Shown here piece by piece: positions 28,335-36,940 of a stretch of 64,000 nt of DNA. The stretch lies in NCBI GenBank assembly GCA_019359445.1, contig JAHHHJ010000021.1, positions 35,256 to 99,255 of the forward strand, written 5' to 3'. Below the pieces are notes generated by a model. That model searched no databases and was not told the DNA's origin. It saw only the letters and a program-made list of their open reading frames with translations. Position 1 is the first letter of the stretch, and every line of letters begins with the position of its first letter. The translations under genes and the position numbers were made by a program. Source of the DNA: Kastovskya adunca ATA6-11-RM4 (GTDB lineage: Bacteria; Cyanobacteriota; Cyanobacteriia; Cyanobacteriales; Coleofasciculaceae).

Positions 28335-30245
28335 ATGATTGTAGATACAAGCACTGATGCATCTCGCGTCAATGCCAGAACTAGTGATGCCTTTGATATT
28401 TTTAATCTCAAGCATTATATGGGGCCAAACCCCTATTTAAATACGGCGGCGTTAGTATTTGACTTCGCTTTGACGGGATATCTAGCGCCTCGCCCACTGG
28501 AGGATTATATCTCCGCCGTTAGCGATCGCTATCCCCATATGGGTGAAGAGAAGTACGATTCTTACGTTCAGCTTTTTGCCCGCACCGTGTCAGAGATGGG
28601 AAAGCTGGATATGGGACTACACCTGAATCGCTGGAGTCTCAAACCCTATGAAGATTGCGTCCGAGTCAGCGTGCAAACACTTCATGCTCGTACACAGCGA
28701 ACCGTAGCTTACGCCGTTTGGGACTGGTTTGAATGCATTACCCAAGACAAACCCTACGCCTTTGATGCCCAACTCAAATCCCTTCAGGATACCTTCCGGC
28801 GTTCTGTCTATGGCGGGCCTACGGTTTATGCCTTACTACGAACGGCTTACGACAAAGGCATTCCCAGCTTTTATTTGTGGGACGAAGGGTTGATGCAATA
28901 CGGCTATGGGAAAAACCAAGTTCGTGGTGTGGCGACAACCTTTGACGGTGACAGTCATCTTGATTCTGATTTTACAACTCGCAAGGACGACTGTAAGGCG
29001 TTCTTGAATAAGCTAGGTTTTCCAGTCCCCAGAGGCGGAGTCGTCGTCTCCCGCGACGAAGCCTTGAGAGTCGCTGAAAAAATTGGCTACCCAGTCGCCG
29101 TTAAGCCCGTAGTGGGACATAAAGGCATTGGGGTGACAGCAGACGTACAAAATGAGGAGGAATTGAGCTTTGCCTATGGTAAAGCAGTAGAAGCGATCGC
29201 TGAAGATCAGCTGATCAGCATCATTGTCGAAAAAAGCATCAAGGGAGTCGATTTTCGCCTGCTATGTGTTAACGGCAGATTTGTCGCCGCCACAGAACGC
29301 CGTCCGGCGTCGGTTACGGGTGACGGACAATCCACCATTACGGAGTTGATTGACCGAGAAAATCGGACACCTGCTCGGATTGATAGCCCCGTGTCGCCCC
29401 TCGGCAAAATACAGTCTGATGAATCCCTACAGATGTACCTAGCAGAGCAAGGCTTATCCTTAGACGATGTGCTGGAACAAGGGCGCACCATCTCCCTCCG
29501 CAAAGTTGCGAATCTTTCCGCTGGCGGCTTGAGCATTGATGCGACGCGTATGGTTCACCCGGATAACATCATCTTGGCGCAAGACGTTGCTCAGCACTTC
29601 CGGCTGACTTGTCTCGGCATTGATGTCATTACTCAAAATCTTTCTCAATCCTGGAAATCTGGCAATTTTGGCATTTTGGAAATCAATGCAGCGCCAGGTA
29701 TTTCCATGCATCTAAGACCAGCGGTTGGTGAAAGCGTCGATGTCCCCTCCCATATCCTAGAAACCTTTTACGAGCAGGGTACAGACGCTAGGATACCGAT
29801 TATCACCTTTAATCGAATTTCGGTGCAAGAACTGCAAGAAACAATTGACCACATCTTGCTGCAACATCCCGATTGGGTGATTGGTGCTGTTTGCCGTGAG
29901 GCGATCTTTGTCAATCGTTCCGAAAAAATCCTCAACAAGGATTACAACAGTAATATCCAAAATTTGCTGCGTAATCCCAAGCTTGACCTATTGATTGTTG
30001 AGTATGGCTCAGAGGTTTTAGCCAGAGAAGGGATGTTTTATGAAGGTAGCAATATGGTTGTTTTGGAGAATCCTACAGAAACTGAGACAATCCTCCTCCG
30101 GGATATCTTTGATGACTCTACTATTGTTGTCAAGGAAGGAAACGATGTTTCTATCCGACGTAAGGGCTTGATGGAGCAATACACCCTTGGCTCAAATGAA
30201 CCCTTCACACGGGTTTATTTGAAGGAAGTGGGGACAATTTTGTAA
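28335..30245 (+). CDS. cphA2: Short cyanophycin synthetase, CphA2 type
   Basis: A 636-residue ATP-grasp ligase. The N-terminal domain (about 1-215) begins IFNLKHYMGPNPYL; the ATP-grasp module follows (GGVVVSRDEALRVAEKIGYPVAVKPVVGHKGIGV and EINAAPGISMHLRPAVGESVDV); then about 130 residues of a much reduced Mur-ligase-like end. Full CphA1 is near 870-900 residues with a complete Mur ligase domain. CphA2, described in Anabaena and others, has this shorter length and joins beta-Asp-Arg dipeptides back into cyanophycin. The fit in length and order makes CphA2 the best call. It would re-use the product of CphB. Confidence 0.88.
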   Translation: MIVDTSTDASRVNARTSDAFDIFNLKHYMGPNPYLNTAALVFDFALTGYLAPRPLEDYISAVSDRYPHMGEEKYDSYVQLFARTVSEMGKLDMGLHLNRWSLKPYEDCVRVSVQTLHARTQRTVAYAVWDWFECITQDKPYAFDAQLKSLQDTFRRSVYGGPTVYALLRTAYDKGIPSFYLWDEGLMQYGYGKNQVRGVATTFDGDSHLDSDFTTRKDDCKAFLNKLGFPVPRGGVVVSRDEALRVAEKIGYPVAVKPVVGHKGIGVTADVQNEEELSFAYGKAVEAIAEDQLISIIVEKSIKGVDFRLLCVNGRFVAATERRPASVTGDGQSTITELIDRENRTPARIDSPVSPLGKIQSDESLQMYLAEQGLSLDDVLEQGRTISLRKVANLSAGGLSIDATRMVHPDNIILAQDVAQHFRLTCLGIDVITQNLSQSWKSGNFGILEINAAPGISMHLRPAVGESVDVPSHILETFYEQGTDARIPIITFNRISVQELQETIDHILLQHPDWVIGAVCREAIFVNRSEKILNKDYNSNIQNLLRNPKLDLLIVEYGSEVLAREGMFYEGSNMVVLENPTETETILLRDIFDDSTIVVKEGNDVSIRRKGLMEQYTLGSNEPFTRVYLKEVGTIL

Positions 30246-30264
30246 TTCAGTAAACACCTCATGC

Positions 30265-30301
30265 GGTGGGTTAAGCTTCGTTAACTCACCCTTGTAGGGT
30301 G
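30265..30301. repeat. Interspersed hairpin repeat (ggtgggttaa family), possible terminator
   Basis: GGTGGGTTAA (30265-30274) pairs with TTAACTCACC (30281-30290) with one G-U, and CACCCT/AGGGTG follows at once (30287-30301). This is a palindrome type scattered through many cyanobacterial genomes. It lies 19 bases after the cphA2 stop. Confidence 0.6.
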
Positions 30302-30472
30302 GCGCATAGCTAAAGCTAGAAAATTAGTCGGGCAATTTGCCAAATTTCAATGCCATTGATCTTAATAGACGAAGTGGTTTTTTCTGCTTATCTTTATAAC
30401 TCCTCCAGAGCTTACGCCTACTCTGTAGTAATTCTAAAAAATTGTGCTACTAAAAACTAGGTTTTAGTGATT

Positions 30473-30853
30473 TTAATTATTAATAATTTTGTATGGAATT
30501 CCCCAAAAATTCTTACCGAGAATTTTTTTGAGCGAATCACAATCGTTTTCGCTAGGATGGCTAATCAAAATTATGCCTTTTCCCGCACAGTTGTTACTTT
30601 CTTGTACCTCTACAGTAATAAAGTTGGGGTTGACGTTTTTAATCTGATTGACTTTGCTTTTATGTTCATTCAAAACTTTTTCAGCCCCTGCAATTGTCGG
30701 CAACTGTGAACAAGGAGTATTTATAAACCCATAGTCTCCACAAGAACTTTGTGAACGGCTAATTTCACGAAATCCAAATTTAACTAGACCAAATCCAATA
30801 ATTATAAGAATTATTATAGTAGCCACACTCAATATTTTTTTTCTACTGTTCAT
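30473..30853 (-). CDS. Small membrane-anchored or exported protein of unknown function
   Basis: About 126 residues. A basic start (MNSRKK) and one hydrophobic helix (about 8-24, VATIIILIIIGFGLVKFG) are followed by an outer domain with five cysteines (SSCGDYGF, TPCSQLP, NNCAGKG, NDCDSLKK), suggesting disulfide bonds. The frame runs upstream to 30898, but the Met at 30853 gives a proper signal-anchor. The DNA is AT-rich compared with its surroundings. No homologue is recognised; it may be an acquired gene. Confidence 0.6.
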   Translation of the reverse strand: MNSRKKILSVATIIILIIIGFGLVKFGFREISRSQSSCGDYGFINTPCSQLPTIAGAEKVLNEHKSKVNQIKNVNPNFITVEVQESNNCAGKGIILISHPSENDCDSLKKILGKNFWGIPYKIINN

Positions 30854-31176
30854 TTTTTTTACATTTATTGAGTTACGCAGCATTGCAAATCCGGCCAATT
30901 AGCAAGCTGAGTCAGGCTGGTTTTGAGAAAAGAGGAAGTAAGCGTACCGTCTCTTTCATGTGCCAGACAACTGTTAAGTAGAGTATATTAACTCTCATGC
31001 TGGTAAATAATTAAAGCTTTGTAGTTAGGGCTAAATTCCTCAAGAGAGAACCCAAACCCTAACTACGAAACAATTTTTAAAATTTACATTGCCACACAAA
31101 GTTTGACTTATTCTCAGCTACTCACTTAGCTGCGCCATGGTATTAGGAATTGAACTCGTTGCTGATGCAGCGATCG
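30854..31176. other. Intergenic region, no gene seen
   Basis: 323 bases between the 126-residue protein gene and minE. No credible gene, RNA or strong terminator was found. It contains AT-rich stretches and one HIP1 octamer near 31170. Confidence 0.45.
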
Positions 31177-31467
31177 CTATCCCGTAGAATCCATACTCGT
31201 TTCGGTTTTAACGCGGCGGATGGGAAGATTGGCAATCAGTGCCGTTGCTCGTTGGTTGCTTTCTAGGGCAAACTCTAACCCATCGGAGTCGATCTCAACA
31301 TAGCGAGAGACAACTTCTATGATCTCTCTACGCATTGACTCGATCATTTCCGGCGTCAGATCGGCGCGGTCGTGGGCGATCACTAGTTGCAAACGACGCT
31401 TGACTTCCGCCCGACTGTTACTAGGGCTAGTCCAAGGAAAAAGTCGTTCTATGAGTTCCATAATCAT
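31177..31467 (-). CDS. minE: Cell division topological specificity factor MinE
   Basis: Drives MinD off the membrane and confines MinC inhibition to the poles. 96 residues (94 if started at ATG 31461, MELIERLF). The N-terminal amphipathic helix [10 protein letters not shown] is followed by the anti-MinCD helix [41 protein letters not shown] and the dimerisation domain. Third gene of minC-minD-minE; the space to minD (135 bases) is filled with heptamer repeats. Confidence 0.93.
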   Translation of the reverse strand: MIMELIERLFPWTSPSNSRAEVKRRLQLVIAHDRADLTPEMIESMRREIIEVVSRYVEIDSDGLEFALESNQRATALIANLPIRRVKTETSMDSTG

Positions 31468-31497
31468 AATAGTTGTTAGCTGTGGGAAAAAATTTAA

Positions 31498-31595
31498 TTG
31501 TTAGTTGTTAGCTAGGTACTTTCATCACAAACAAAAACCGATCGGTAGTTGCTAGCCAATGAGTGCGGTCTAAAAACTAACAACTAACACCTAAC
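31498..31595. repeat. Heptamer-repeat inverted pair between minD and minE
   Basis: GTTAGTTGTTAG (31500-31511) is the exact complement of CTAACAACTAAC (31577-31588), extended by one pair outside. The arms consist of ttgttag units, an STRR class. Transcribed RNA could fold into a long hairpin with a 65-base loop between the two genes. Confidence 0.7.
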
Positions 31596-31602
31596 AACTA
31601 GA

Positions 31603-32400
31603 TTAACTGCGAAACAATCGTCGAATGCGATTGAGGAGATTATCAGACGATGCCATTAAGTCTAGGAATGGCACCTTGTCCCCTTCCAAGCGCCGAGCGA
31701 TATTCATCAGCGCGATCGCGGGAAGCGAAGGATTCTCTGCCAAAACCAGAGGTTCCCCCCGATTACTGGCGACAATGATCCGCTGATCATCCGGAACAAC
31801 GCCGATGATCGGAATGGCAAGAATTTCCTGGACATCCTGCACCGACATCATGTCATTGACTTGTACCATCTCCGGTTTGAGACGGTTGACAATCAGGCGA
31901 ATGCGCTTGATATTGTGGGCTTCTAGTAAGCCGACAACGCGATCGGCATCGCGCACAGCGGCGATTTCTGGGGTCGTGACGATCAACGCTTCCGATGCAG
32001 CCGCGATCGCATTTTGGAACCCCAGCTCAATTCCGGCTGGCGAGTCCACCAAAATGTATTCATACACCTTGGATAATGCCGCTAGCAGTGCCTTCATATG
32101 CTCCGGACTGACGGCTTCTTTAGTGCGAGTTTGGGCAGCAGGCAGCAGCACCAATCCCGGTTGGCGCTTATCTTTAACTAAGGCTTGCTCTAAGCGACAC
32201 TGTTTGGCGATCACATCAATCGCCGTGTAGACGATGCGATTCTCCAGTCCGAGCAGTAAGTCCAAATTCCTCAGACCAAAATCCGCATCCACTAAAGCGA
32301 CTTTGCGCCCCAATTGCGCCAAAGCCATACCTAAGTTTGCAGTAACGGTAGATTTGCCCACCCCACCTTTACCGGAGGTGACGACAATAATGCGACTCAT
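31603..32400 (-). CDS. minD: Septum site-determining ATPase MinD
   Basis: Membrane-binding ParA/MinD ATPase that carries MinC. 265 residues with the deviant Walker A GKGGVGKST (10-18), DADFGLRNLDLLLGLENRIVYT, VDSPAGIELGFQNAI (Walker B region), and a C-terminal amphipathic helix (LNRIRRLFRS) for membrane targeting. Length and motifs are canonical. It follows minC by 57 bases that again contain degenerate gttagt-type repeats. Confidence 0.97.
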   Translation of the reverse strand: MSRIIVVTSGKGGVGKSTVTANLGMALAQLGRKVALVDADFGLRNLDLLLGLENRIVYTAIDVIAKQCRLEQALVKDKRQPGLVLLPAAQTRTKEAVSPEHMKALLAALSKVYEYILVDSPAGIELGFQNAIAAASEALIVTTPEIAAVRDADRVVGLLEAHNIKRIRLIVNRLKPEMVQVNDMMSVQDVQEILAIPIIGVVPDDQRIIVASNRGEPLVLAENPSLPAIALMNIARRLEGDKVPFLDLMASSDNLLNRIRRLFRS

Positions 32401-32457
32401 GTTTGTTGTTCGTAATTAGTGGTTAGTTGCGGGTAGAATGCTTCCAACCTCCAACCT

Positions 32458-33243
32458 TTAGGAATGAAGAATCGGTTTTGAGAAATCAGCAGATCTAGCG
32501 ATCCGAATCCCTTCCGGCGTGACATACGCCACTTCCGGATGAAACATTGTTGGTACAGTCTGCGGTGCCCTGGCAACAGCATCAGCAATGCGTAGTTGAG
32601 TAGGTTCCATTTGTAGCGCCATGATCCGGCACTCCGAGTTTCCTCTAGCACCCGCATGAGCGATTCCTCGTAGACGACCCCACACCAAAATATCTCCAGC
32701 GGCGATGACAACACCACCGGGATTCAAATCTCCCAGGATTACCACTGTACCAGGATGACAAACTTCCACGCCAGAACGCACTGTTGTTTGCAGATACAAC
32801 GGGTCGGCTAAAGGGGAAGACGGCGGGACAGACTCAGACGCCGCTAGGGAGTGGGCAGGCGCTTCCTGTTCCACCGAGTACCCAGCGGTGGCGGCAGCGA
32901 CAGCCGTTTGACGGCGGCTAGTGCAAACGCGCTTGAGTTGCAATTGCGACTCACTTAGTATGTCCGCGATCGTCTGAAGCTGGCGTCCATCCAACAAACG
33001 GTCTTTGGCGATCAAATGCACCACTGTTGTCGGCTGCCAGAAGCGTTCCCCCGCATTCAGACGATGCTGGAGTTGTTGCCAGAAATCAGACCAATTTGTC
33101 GCCGCCGGAGTCTGGGCTTCCGATGGCAACGTTAATGTCAAGTATTCTCCTTCACTTTTCAAGTGAATCTGCCAGTGGCAATCAACTACCGGGAGACTCT
33201 CAACAGGAGGAGTTGATAAAGGAAGGGCAGAATCAGAACTCAT
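32458..33243 (-). CDS. minC: Septum site-determining protein MinC
   Basis: Inhibits FtsZ polymerisation. 261 residues: a variable N-terminal domain (about 1-110), a linker rich in Ser and Pro (about 115-150), and the conserved C-terminal beta-helix with TTVRSGVEVCHPGTVVILGDLNPGGVVIAAGDILVWGRLRGIAHAGARG and MEPTQLRIADAVARAP. First gene of the min operon, with ATG at 33243. Confidence 0.95.
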   Translation of the reverse strand: MSSDSALPLSTPPVESLPVVDCHWQIHLKSEGEYLTLTLPSEAQTPAATNWSDFWQQLQHRLNAGERFWQPTTVVHLIAKDRLLDGRQLQTIADILSESQLQLKRVCTSRRQTAVAAATAGYSVEQEAPAHSLAASESVPPSSPLADPLYLQTTVRSGVEVCHPGTVVILGDLNPGGVVIAAGDILVWGRLRGIAHAGARGNSECRIMALQMEPTQLRIADAVARAPQTVPTMFHPEVAYVTPEGIRIARSADFSKPILHS

Positions 33244-33340
33244 GCAACAATACGCCTCGCCTCTTGTGGCTACCGACTAACTAATCGACATCGTAATCGT
33301 ACCCCAACCCACCGACCGTTGCATCCGAGGCTCAGTTTTC

Positions 33341-34657
33341 TCACCTCAGTCGTTGATAAGCGATCGCCAACGCGTCAGCATCCCCAACATTACCAGGAAA
33401 CAAAACCACGGGGAGATCGGGGAACTGGGGATGATCGGCGGGAGTTTTCACAATCGAGCATCCCGGCAAAATCTGACCCAGTAACCGCGCTGACCTGAGG
33501 GCAAGACCTGTACTCAAAACATCATTCGAGGTGATGCCCCCCTTACTAATCAAAAATCCCAAATCCTCAGGCAATCCCCGGACAATATCCATCAGTAATG
33601 CCGAAACCGCTGCCCCAAACCGCAAGCGCGTTTGTACATCCTTAAAGGTCAACTCCTCCCGACTCGTATAAATCGCGGGAGTTTGCCCCTGACTGTGGAC
33701 TTGATGAATTTTTTCAAGCAGGCTTGCCAGAAGCTGATCCCGCTGCGCGGCGGAGTCTTCTAGTAAGTGGGACACCTCCACCTCCACCCCCACAATATCC
33801 GGCTCTTGTAGCAACTGCTCTAACTGAGACGTGGTTTTTTTTACATGGGAACCCACCAACACCGCCCCCGGTTTACCCTCTCGCGTATATGCCGCCATAT
33901 CCGTTGGGGCAACAGGCTGCTGTCCCAATGCGGCTAATGCCGTTAAGATGCTCGCCGCACTGCGAAATAGAAAGCGCTTCCCCTGACTCGCCACGGCTAA
34001 GACATCCGCCGCAAATCGATCCAAATCTGTCTGGGTTTCCCCATCCACCACTCCGCATTGGTTGCCAGAAAGCTGCTGTAAGCGATCGCGGCTCCCGGAA
34101 CGGATATCCGACAAAACGAAGCGTTCCACCTCGCTGGCTTTGATGCGACCTTTGGTTTTTTCTTCCACGTAATCGGGTAGATAACTATGGTGATAACCAA
34201 AGACTGAATCCCGCGCAAACTCCGTTTCATGCACCGGAGTTTCTACCCCATCAATGAGTAAGTAATGCACACTATCGCGGGTAATGCGTCCCCCTTCAAA
34301 AAAGGCAGGAACGAGGAAATGGGCATCAAAGGGGCCGAGTTCTTCGGCAATCACATCTGTCTCTACGGGATAATGCCCCCGCAGGGTTGAGTCAGAGCGA
34401 CTGACGATCAGAAAGTCTGTAATCCCTTCCGCTGCAATTGCCAGTTTGAGGTTGTGGCAAACTTCCCGCGTCACTGTTGCGGCTTCTTCTGGGGTAAGTG
34501 CTCTGGTGTTGGTGAGGATGAAGAAAATCGGCGAGTCGTCCGCTAACCCTAAGCGCAAGGTTTCCTCATCCCAGCGCGTCAGCAATAGGCAACTGTGGAC
34601 GGTCTGGGAGCCTGTGGGGTCATCGTCTAAAACGATGATTTTCGGTTTTGTGGTCAT
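33341..34657 (-). CDS. Four-carbon acid sugar kinase family protein (DUF1537)
   Basis: A 438-residue two-domain kinase. The N-terminal domain starts KIIVLDDDPTGSQTVHSC and includes TNTRALTPEEA, RSDSTLRGHYPVETD and PAFFEGGRIT; the C-terminal nucleotide-binding domain carries GAVLVGSHVKKTTSQLEQL, LISKGGITSNDVLSTGL and PGCSIV. In proteobacteria the family phosphorylates D-threonate, erythronate or similar acids, with dehydrogenase and aldolase neighbours. No such neighbours are seen here, so the substrate is unknown. It is 98 bases upstream of minC and probably independent. Confidence 0.88.
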   Translation of the reverse strand: MTTKPKIIVLDDDPTGSQTVHSCLLLTRWDEETLRLGLADDSPIFFILTNTRALTPEEAATVTREVCHNLKLAIAAEGITDFLIVSRSDSTLRGHYPVETDVIAEELGPFDAHFLVPAFFEGGRITRDSVHYLLIDGVETPVHETEFARDSVFGYHHSYLPDYVEEKTKGRIKASEVERFVLSDIRSGSRDRLQQLSGNQCGVVDGETQTDLDRFAADVLAVASQGKRFLFRSAASILTALAALGQQPVAPTDMAAYTREGKPGAVLVGSHVKKTTSQLEQLLQEPDIVGVEVEVSHLLEDSAAQRDQLLASLLEKIHQVHSQGQTPAIYTSREELTFKDVQTRLRFGAAVSALLMDIVRGLPEDLGFLISKGGITSNDVLSTGLALRSARLLGQILPGCSIVKTPADHPQFPDLPVVLFPGNVGDADALAIAYQRLR

Positions 34658-35056
34658 TTTAAATTGGTAGATTTGACTACAAGCCCTAATTTACCGTGCT
34701 ACAGCAGTTATGAAGAAAATGAACCACACCAGGCACAGAGGGCGCGGAGGAAGGAGAAGAGAGAATTTAGCTATAGTTTTACCCGATCGTTTTTTTAGGG
34801 TTGTATAACTGAAATTAAGCAGTTTTTAGTAGAGGTAAAATACAAAATTTTTGCTATTTTTTTTGTTTTTAGGTTTTATCAAATCATTTTTTTGGTATAA
34901 TTTTATAATGGAAATATAAGTGTTTTTAAAATGATTAAACATATTTCCATTATAAAGTAAGTCTAGCAGAAATATTAATGAATTGGAAGTACTTGCTTTT
35001 AAAAAGATTCGTTCTTCTTCGGAATAATTTAAAAAACAGTGGAGGTAGCAAATCTC
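34658..35056. other. AT-rich intergenic region with a 16-bp inverted repeat
   Basis: 399 bases between the sugar-acid kinase (minus) and the Uma2 gene (plus). Very AT-rich from 34790 onward, with T-runs. It holds the inverted repeat at 34902-34956. The 78-codon frame on the minus strand here is low-complexity and not believed. Confidence 0.5.
34902..34956. repeat. Perfect 16-bp inverted repeat, 23-base spacer
   Basis: tttataatggaaatat (34902-34917) is the exact complement of 34941-34956. It lies about 100 bases before the Uma2 start. It contains TATAAT within each arm, so it could overlap promoters or be the ends of a decayed miniature element. Confidence 0.8.
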
Positions 35057-35614
35057 ATGCAATTACTAAGGCGGAAATTCACAGTTGAGCAGTATCACAA
35101 AATGGTTGATTCGGGTATCCTTACTGAAGATGACCGGGTGGAACTGATACGGGGAGAGATAGTAGAAATGTCACCGATTGGTACAAGACATGCGGCTTGC
35201 GTGAGGCGTTTAAACACTTTATTTTCTAGGAAATTAGATAAACGTGCTCTCATTGATATTCAAAATCCAGTGGAATTAGATGATACTTCTGAACCACAGC
35301 CCGATATAGCCTTACTGCAACCTCGTGAAGATTTTTATGAGGAAAGGCATCCTCAGTCCAAGGATATCTTTTTGATTTTAGAAGTGGCAGATACAACGGT
35401 TAAATATGACCGGGAAGTGAAAATTCCTCTCTACGCTGAAGACAATATTGTTGAAGTTTGGCTAGTGGATATCAATGGGCGATGCGTGGAAGTGTACCGA
35501 GAACCGACGCCGGATGGTTATCAGACTATTCAAAAGTTTGAGCAGGGGCAAAGTTTGTCAATACAGGCGTTTCCTAATGTGAATATTACGGTTAATGAAA
35601 TTCTCGGATTGTAA
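35057..35614 (+). CDS. Uma2 family (DUF820) putative endonuclease
   Basis: A 185-residue PD-(D/E)XK-fold protein of the family greatly expanded in cyanobacteria. Visible blocks are FTVEQYHKMVDSGILTEDDRVELIRGEIVEMSPIG, the QNPVEL strand, EPQPDIALLQP with the active-site PD, and FLILEVADTTVKYDREVKIPLYAEDNIVEVWLVD with the catalytic Glu-X-X. The start at ATG 35057 follows GGAGG at 35041-35045; the GTG at 35039 overlaps that site and is less likely. The biological role is unproven. Confidence 0.9.
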   Translation: MQLLRRKFTVEQYHKMVDSGILTEDDRVELIRGEIVEMSPIGTRHAACVRRLNTLFSRKLDKRALIDIQNPVELDDTSEPQPDIALLQPREDFYEERHPQSKDIFLILEVADTTVKYDREVKIPLYAEDNIVEVWLVDINGRCVEVYREPTPDGYQTIQKFEQGQSLSIQAFPNVNITVNEILGL

Positions 35615-35734
35615 ACTGTAGAACACTCTCTTCTCTCTTCTCTTTCCTCTGGTTTCTCTGTGCCCTCTGTGGTTCGTTTTTCTTCTGAATTTAAAAAACT
35701 TAGTTGGTATTTAGAGAATCTCGCCTCGCCTTCC

Positions 35735-36940
35735 TTAACCTTTCGGACTCCTCAGCCAGTTGCGGAAGCTGGAATGATAGAGGCTGTAACAGATTTGTCC
35801 GGCTATTTTTTCCTGATGTAAAAACTCAATCCAATTTTCCAGCACCTTCTCTACTTCATATTCATCTTGCTCAATTTGGGAAGCAATGAATTCTACTGAA
35901 GTAGGTTGATTTTGCTGCACGAGGACTTTCAAAACGGCGATCGCGTTTGACTGCTCTTCCTGTATTTCTGCTGTAAAAAGTGGAGAGGTTAGCTTTGCAG
36001 ATGGAATCATTTTCTGCAAGTGCTGCTGATAATATGCCTGTAAACTAGGCGGGAGTCGATGGAACTGGAAGGGTTCGGGGTAGAAACCCTGAGCGATCGC
36101 CACTAAGATCTGGCTCAGGTACATGAAGTTGTTCTCGCTTTTGGCGGTTAGCTGGGCGATGAAGTCGGGTTGGCTGAGGTGGTGGGTGGTTAGCCAAGAT
36201 TTGAGAGCCGCCGCCGTCTTTGAGGGAGAAGTGCGATCGCCTAATTCTGCTTCTGTTCTCCCTGGTTCATGGGGGGTTAAGCATTGTAGGTATAGCTGCA
36301 CGTCTTCTCGGTTTTGTTGGGGGTAGTCTCCTAAATTCAGAATCTGGGAGGGGGTTTCGATTAATAAGCCGGATTTCTCTTTTGCAAAGGGGCGACGGGT
36401 GAGGAGGAAGTAGACGTTTTCGGGGAGATATCTGGGGAGGTAGAAGAGATTTGAGCCTGGGGGTTGGCTGTGGCGATCGCACTCCTCCAAGGCGTCAATG
36501 GCGAGGATTAGCCGTTGATGGGGTTCTAGGCGATCGCTAATTTTTTGCAGTAACAAGGACAAAAACCAACTCCCTTCTGTAGCGTCGGGGTTTGGGGGGA
36601 CAGCGATTCCTAGTTGGGGGTAATGGTGGATCAGTTGAGTGCAGATTGTGGCGAGAAATTGGTCAGCTTGATTTTTGCCTGCAATTTGGGCGTTGTAATA
36701 GGCGATGGGGGGATTTTGGGTAGCGTAGTGGGCGAGGATGGCACTTTTGCCGCTACCGGGTGCGCCAACAAGGGTGAAGTAGCCGCGATTAGCTTCGCCT
36801 CCGTGCAAAAATTCATTGATGGCGGAAAAGACAAATTCACGACCAACAAAGTTCTGGCTTTTTTCCCGAATGACTTGCTGAAATTCTGTTGGGTAGGGGG
36901 CGGTGTTGATTGAGGTTGGGGATTGAGGGGGGATATTCAT
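35735..36940 (-). CDS. NACHT/AAA-type STAND ATPase lacking its own sensor repeats
   Basis: A 401-residue ATPase: lead QVIREKSQNFVGREFVFSAI (about 23-42), P-loop GAPGSGKS (59-66), Walker B LILAIDALEE (144-153), sensor region YFLLTRRPF, and a winged-helix end up to YSLYHSSFRNWL (about 395). In the usual cyanobacterial fusion this ATPase is followed in the same chain by a helical region and WD40 repeats; here those are on the preceding gene. The start is ATG 36940, which overlaps the WD40 stop as ATGA (36937-36940), so the two are translationally coupled and probably act together. The ATPase also lacks the effector-associated N-terminal domain seen in the remnant at 39 kb. Confidence 0.85.
   Translation of the reverse strand: MNIPPQSPTSINTAPYPTEFQQVIREKSQNFVGREFVFSAINEFLHGGEANRGYFTLVGAPGSGKSAILAHYATQNPPIAYYNAQIAGKNQADQFLATICTQLIHHYPQLGIAVPPNPDATEGSWFLSLLLQKISDRLEPHQRLILAIDALEECDRHSQPPGSNLFYLPRYLPENVYFLLTRRPFAKEKSGLLIETPSQILNLGDYPQQNREDVQLYLQCLTPHEPGRTEAELGDRTSPSKTAAALKSWLTTHHLSQPDFIAQLTAKSENNFMYLSQILVAIAQGFYPEPFQFHRLPPSLQAYYQQHLQKMIPSAKLTSPLFTAEIQEEQSNAIAVLKVLVQQNQPTSVEFIASQIEQDEYEVEKVLENWIEFLHQEKIAGQICYSLYHSSFRNWLRSPKG

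Noticed and set aside
30467..30709. Plus-strand 80-codon frame opposite the small cysteine-rich protein gene
   Set aside because: The minus-strand frame has a proper signal-anchor and cysteine pattern; this one is Phe/Asn-rich and without a start context.
34826..35062. 78-codon minus-strand frame
   Set aside because: It lies in a strongly AT-rich stretch and encodes low-complexity Lys/Asn/Leu sequence, overlaps the Uma2 ribosome site and has no family likeness.
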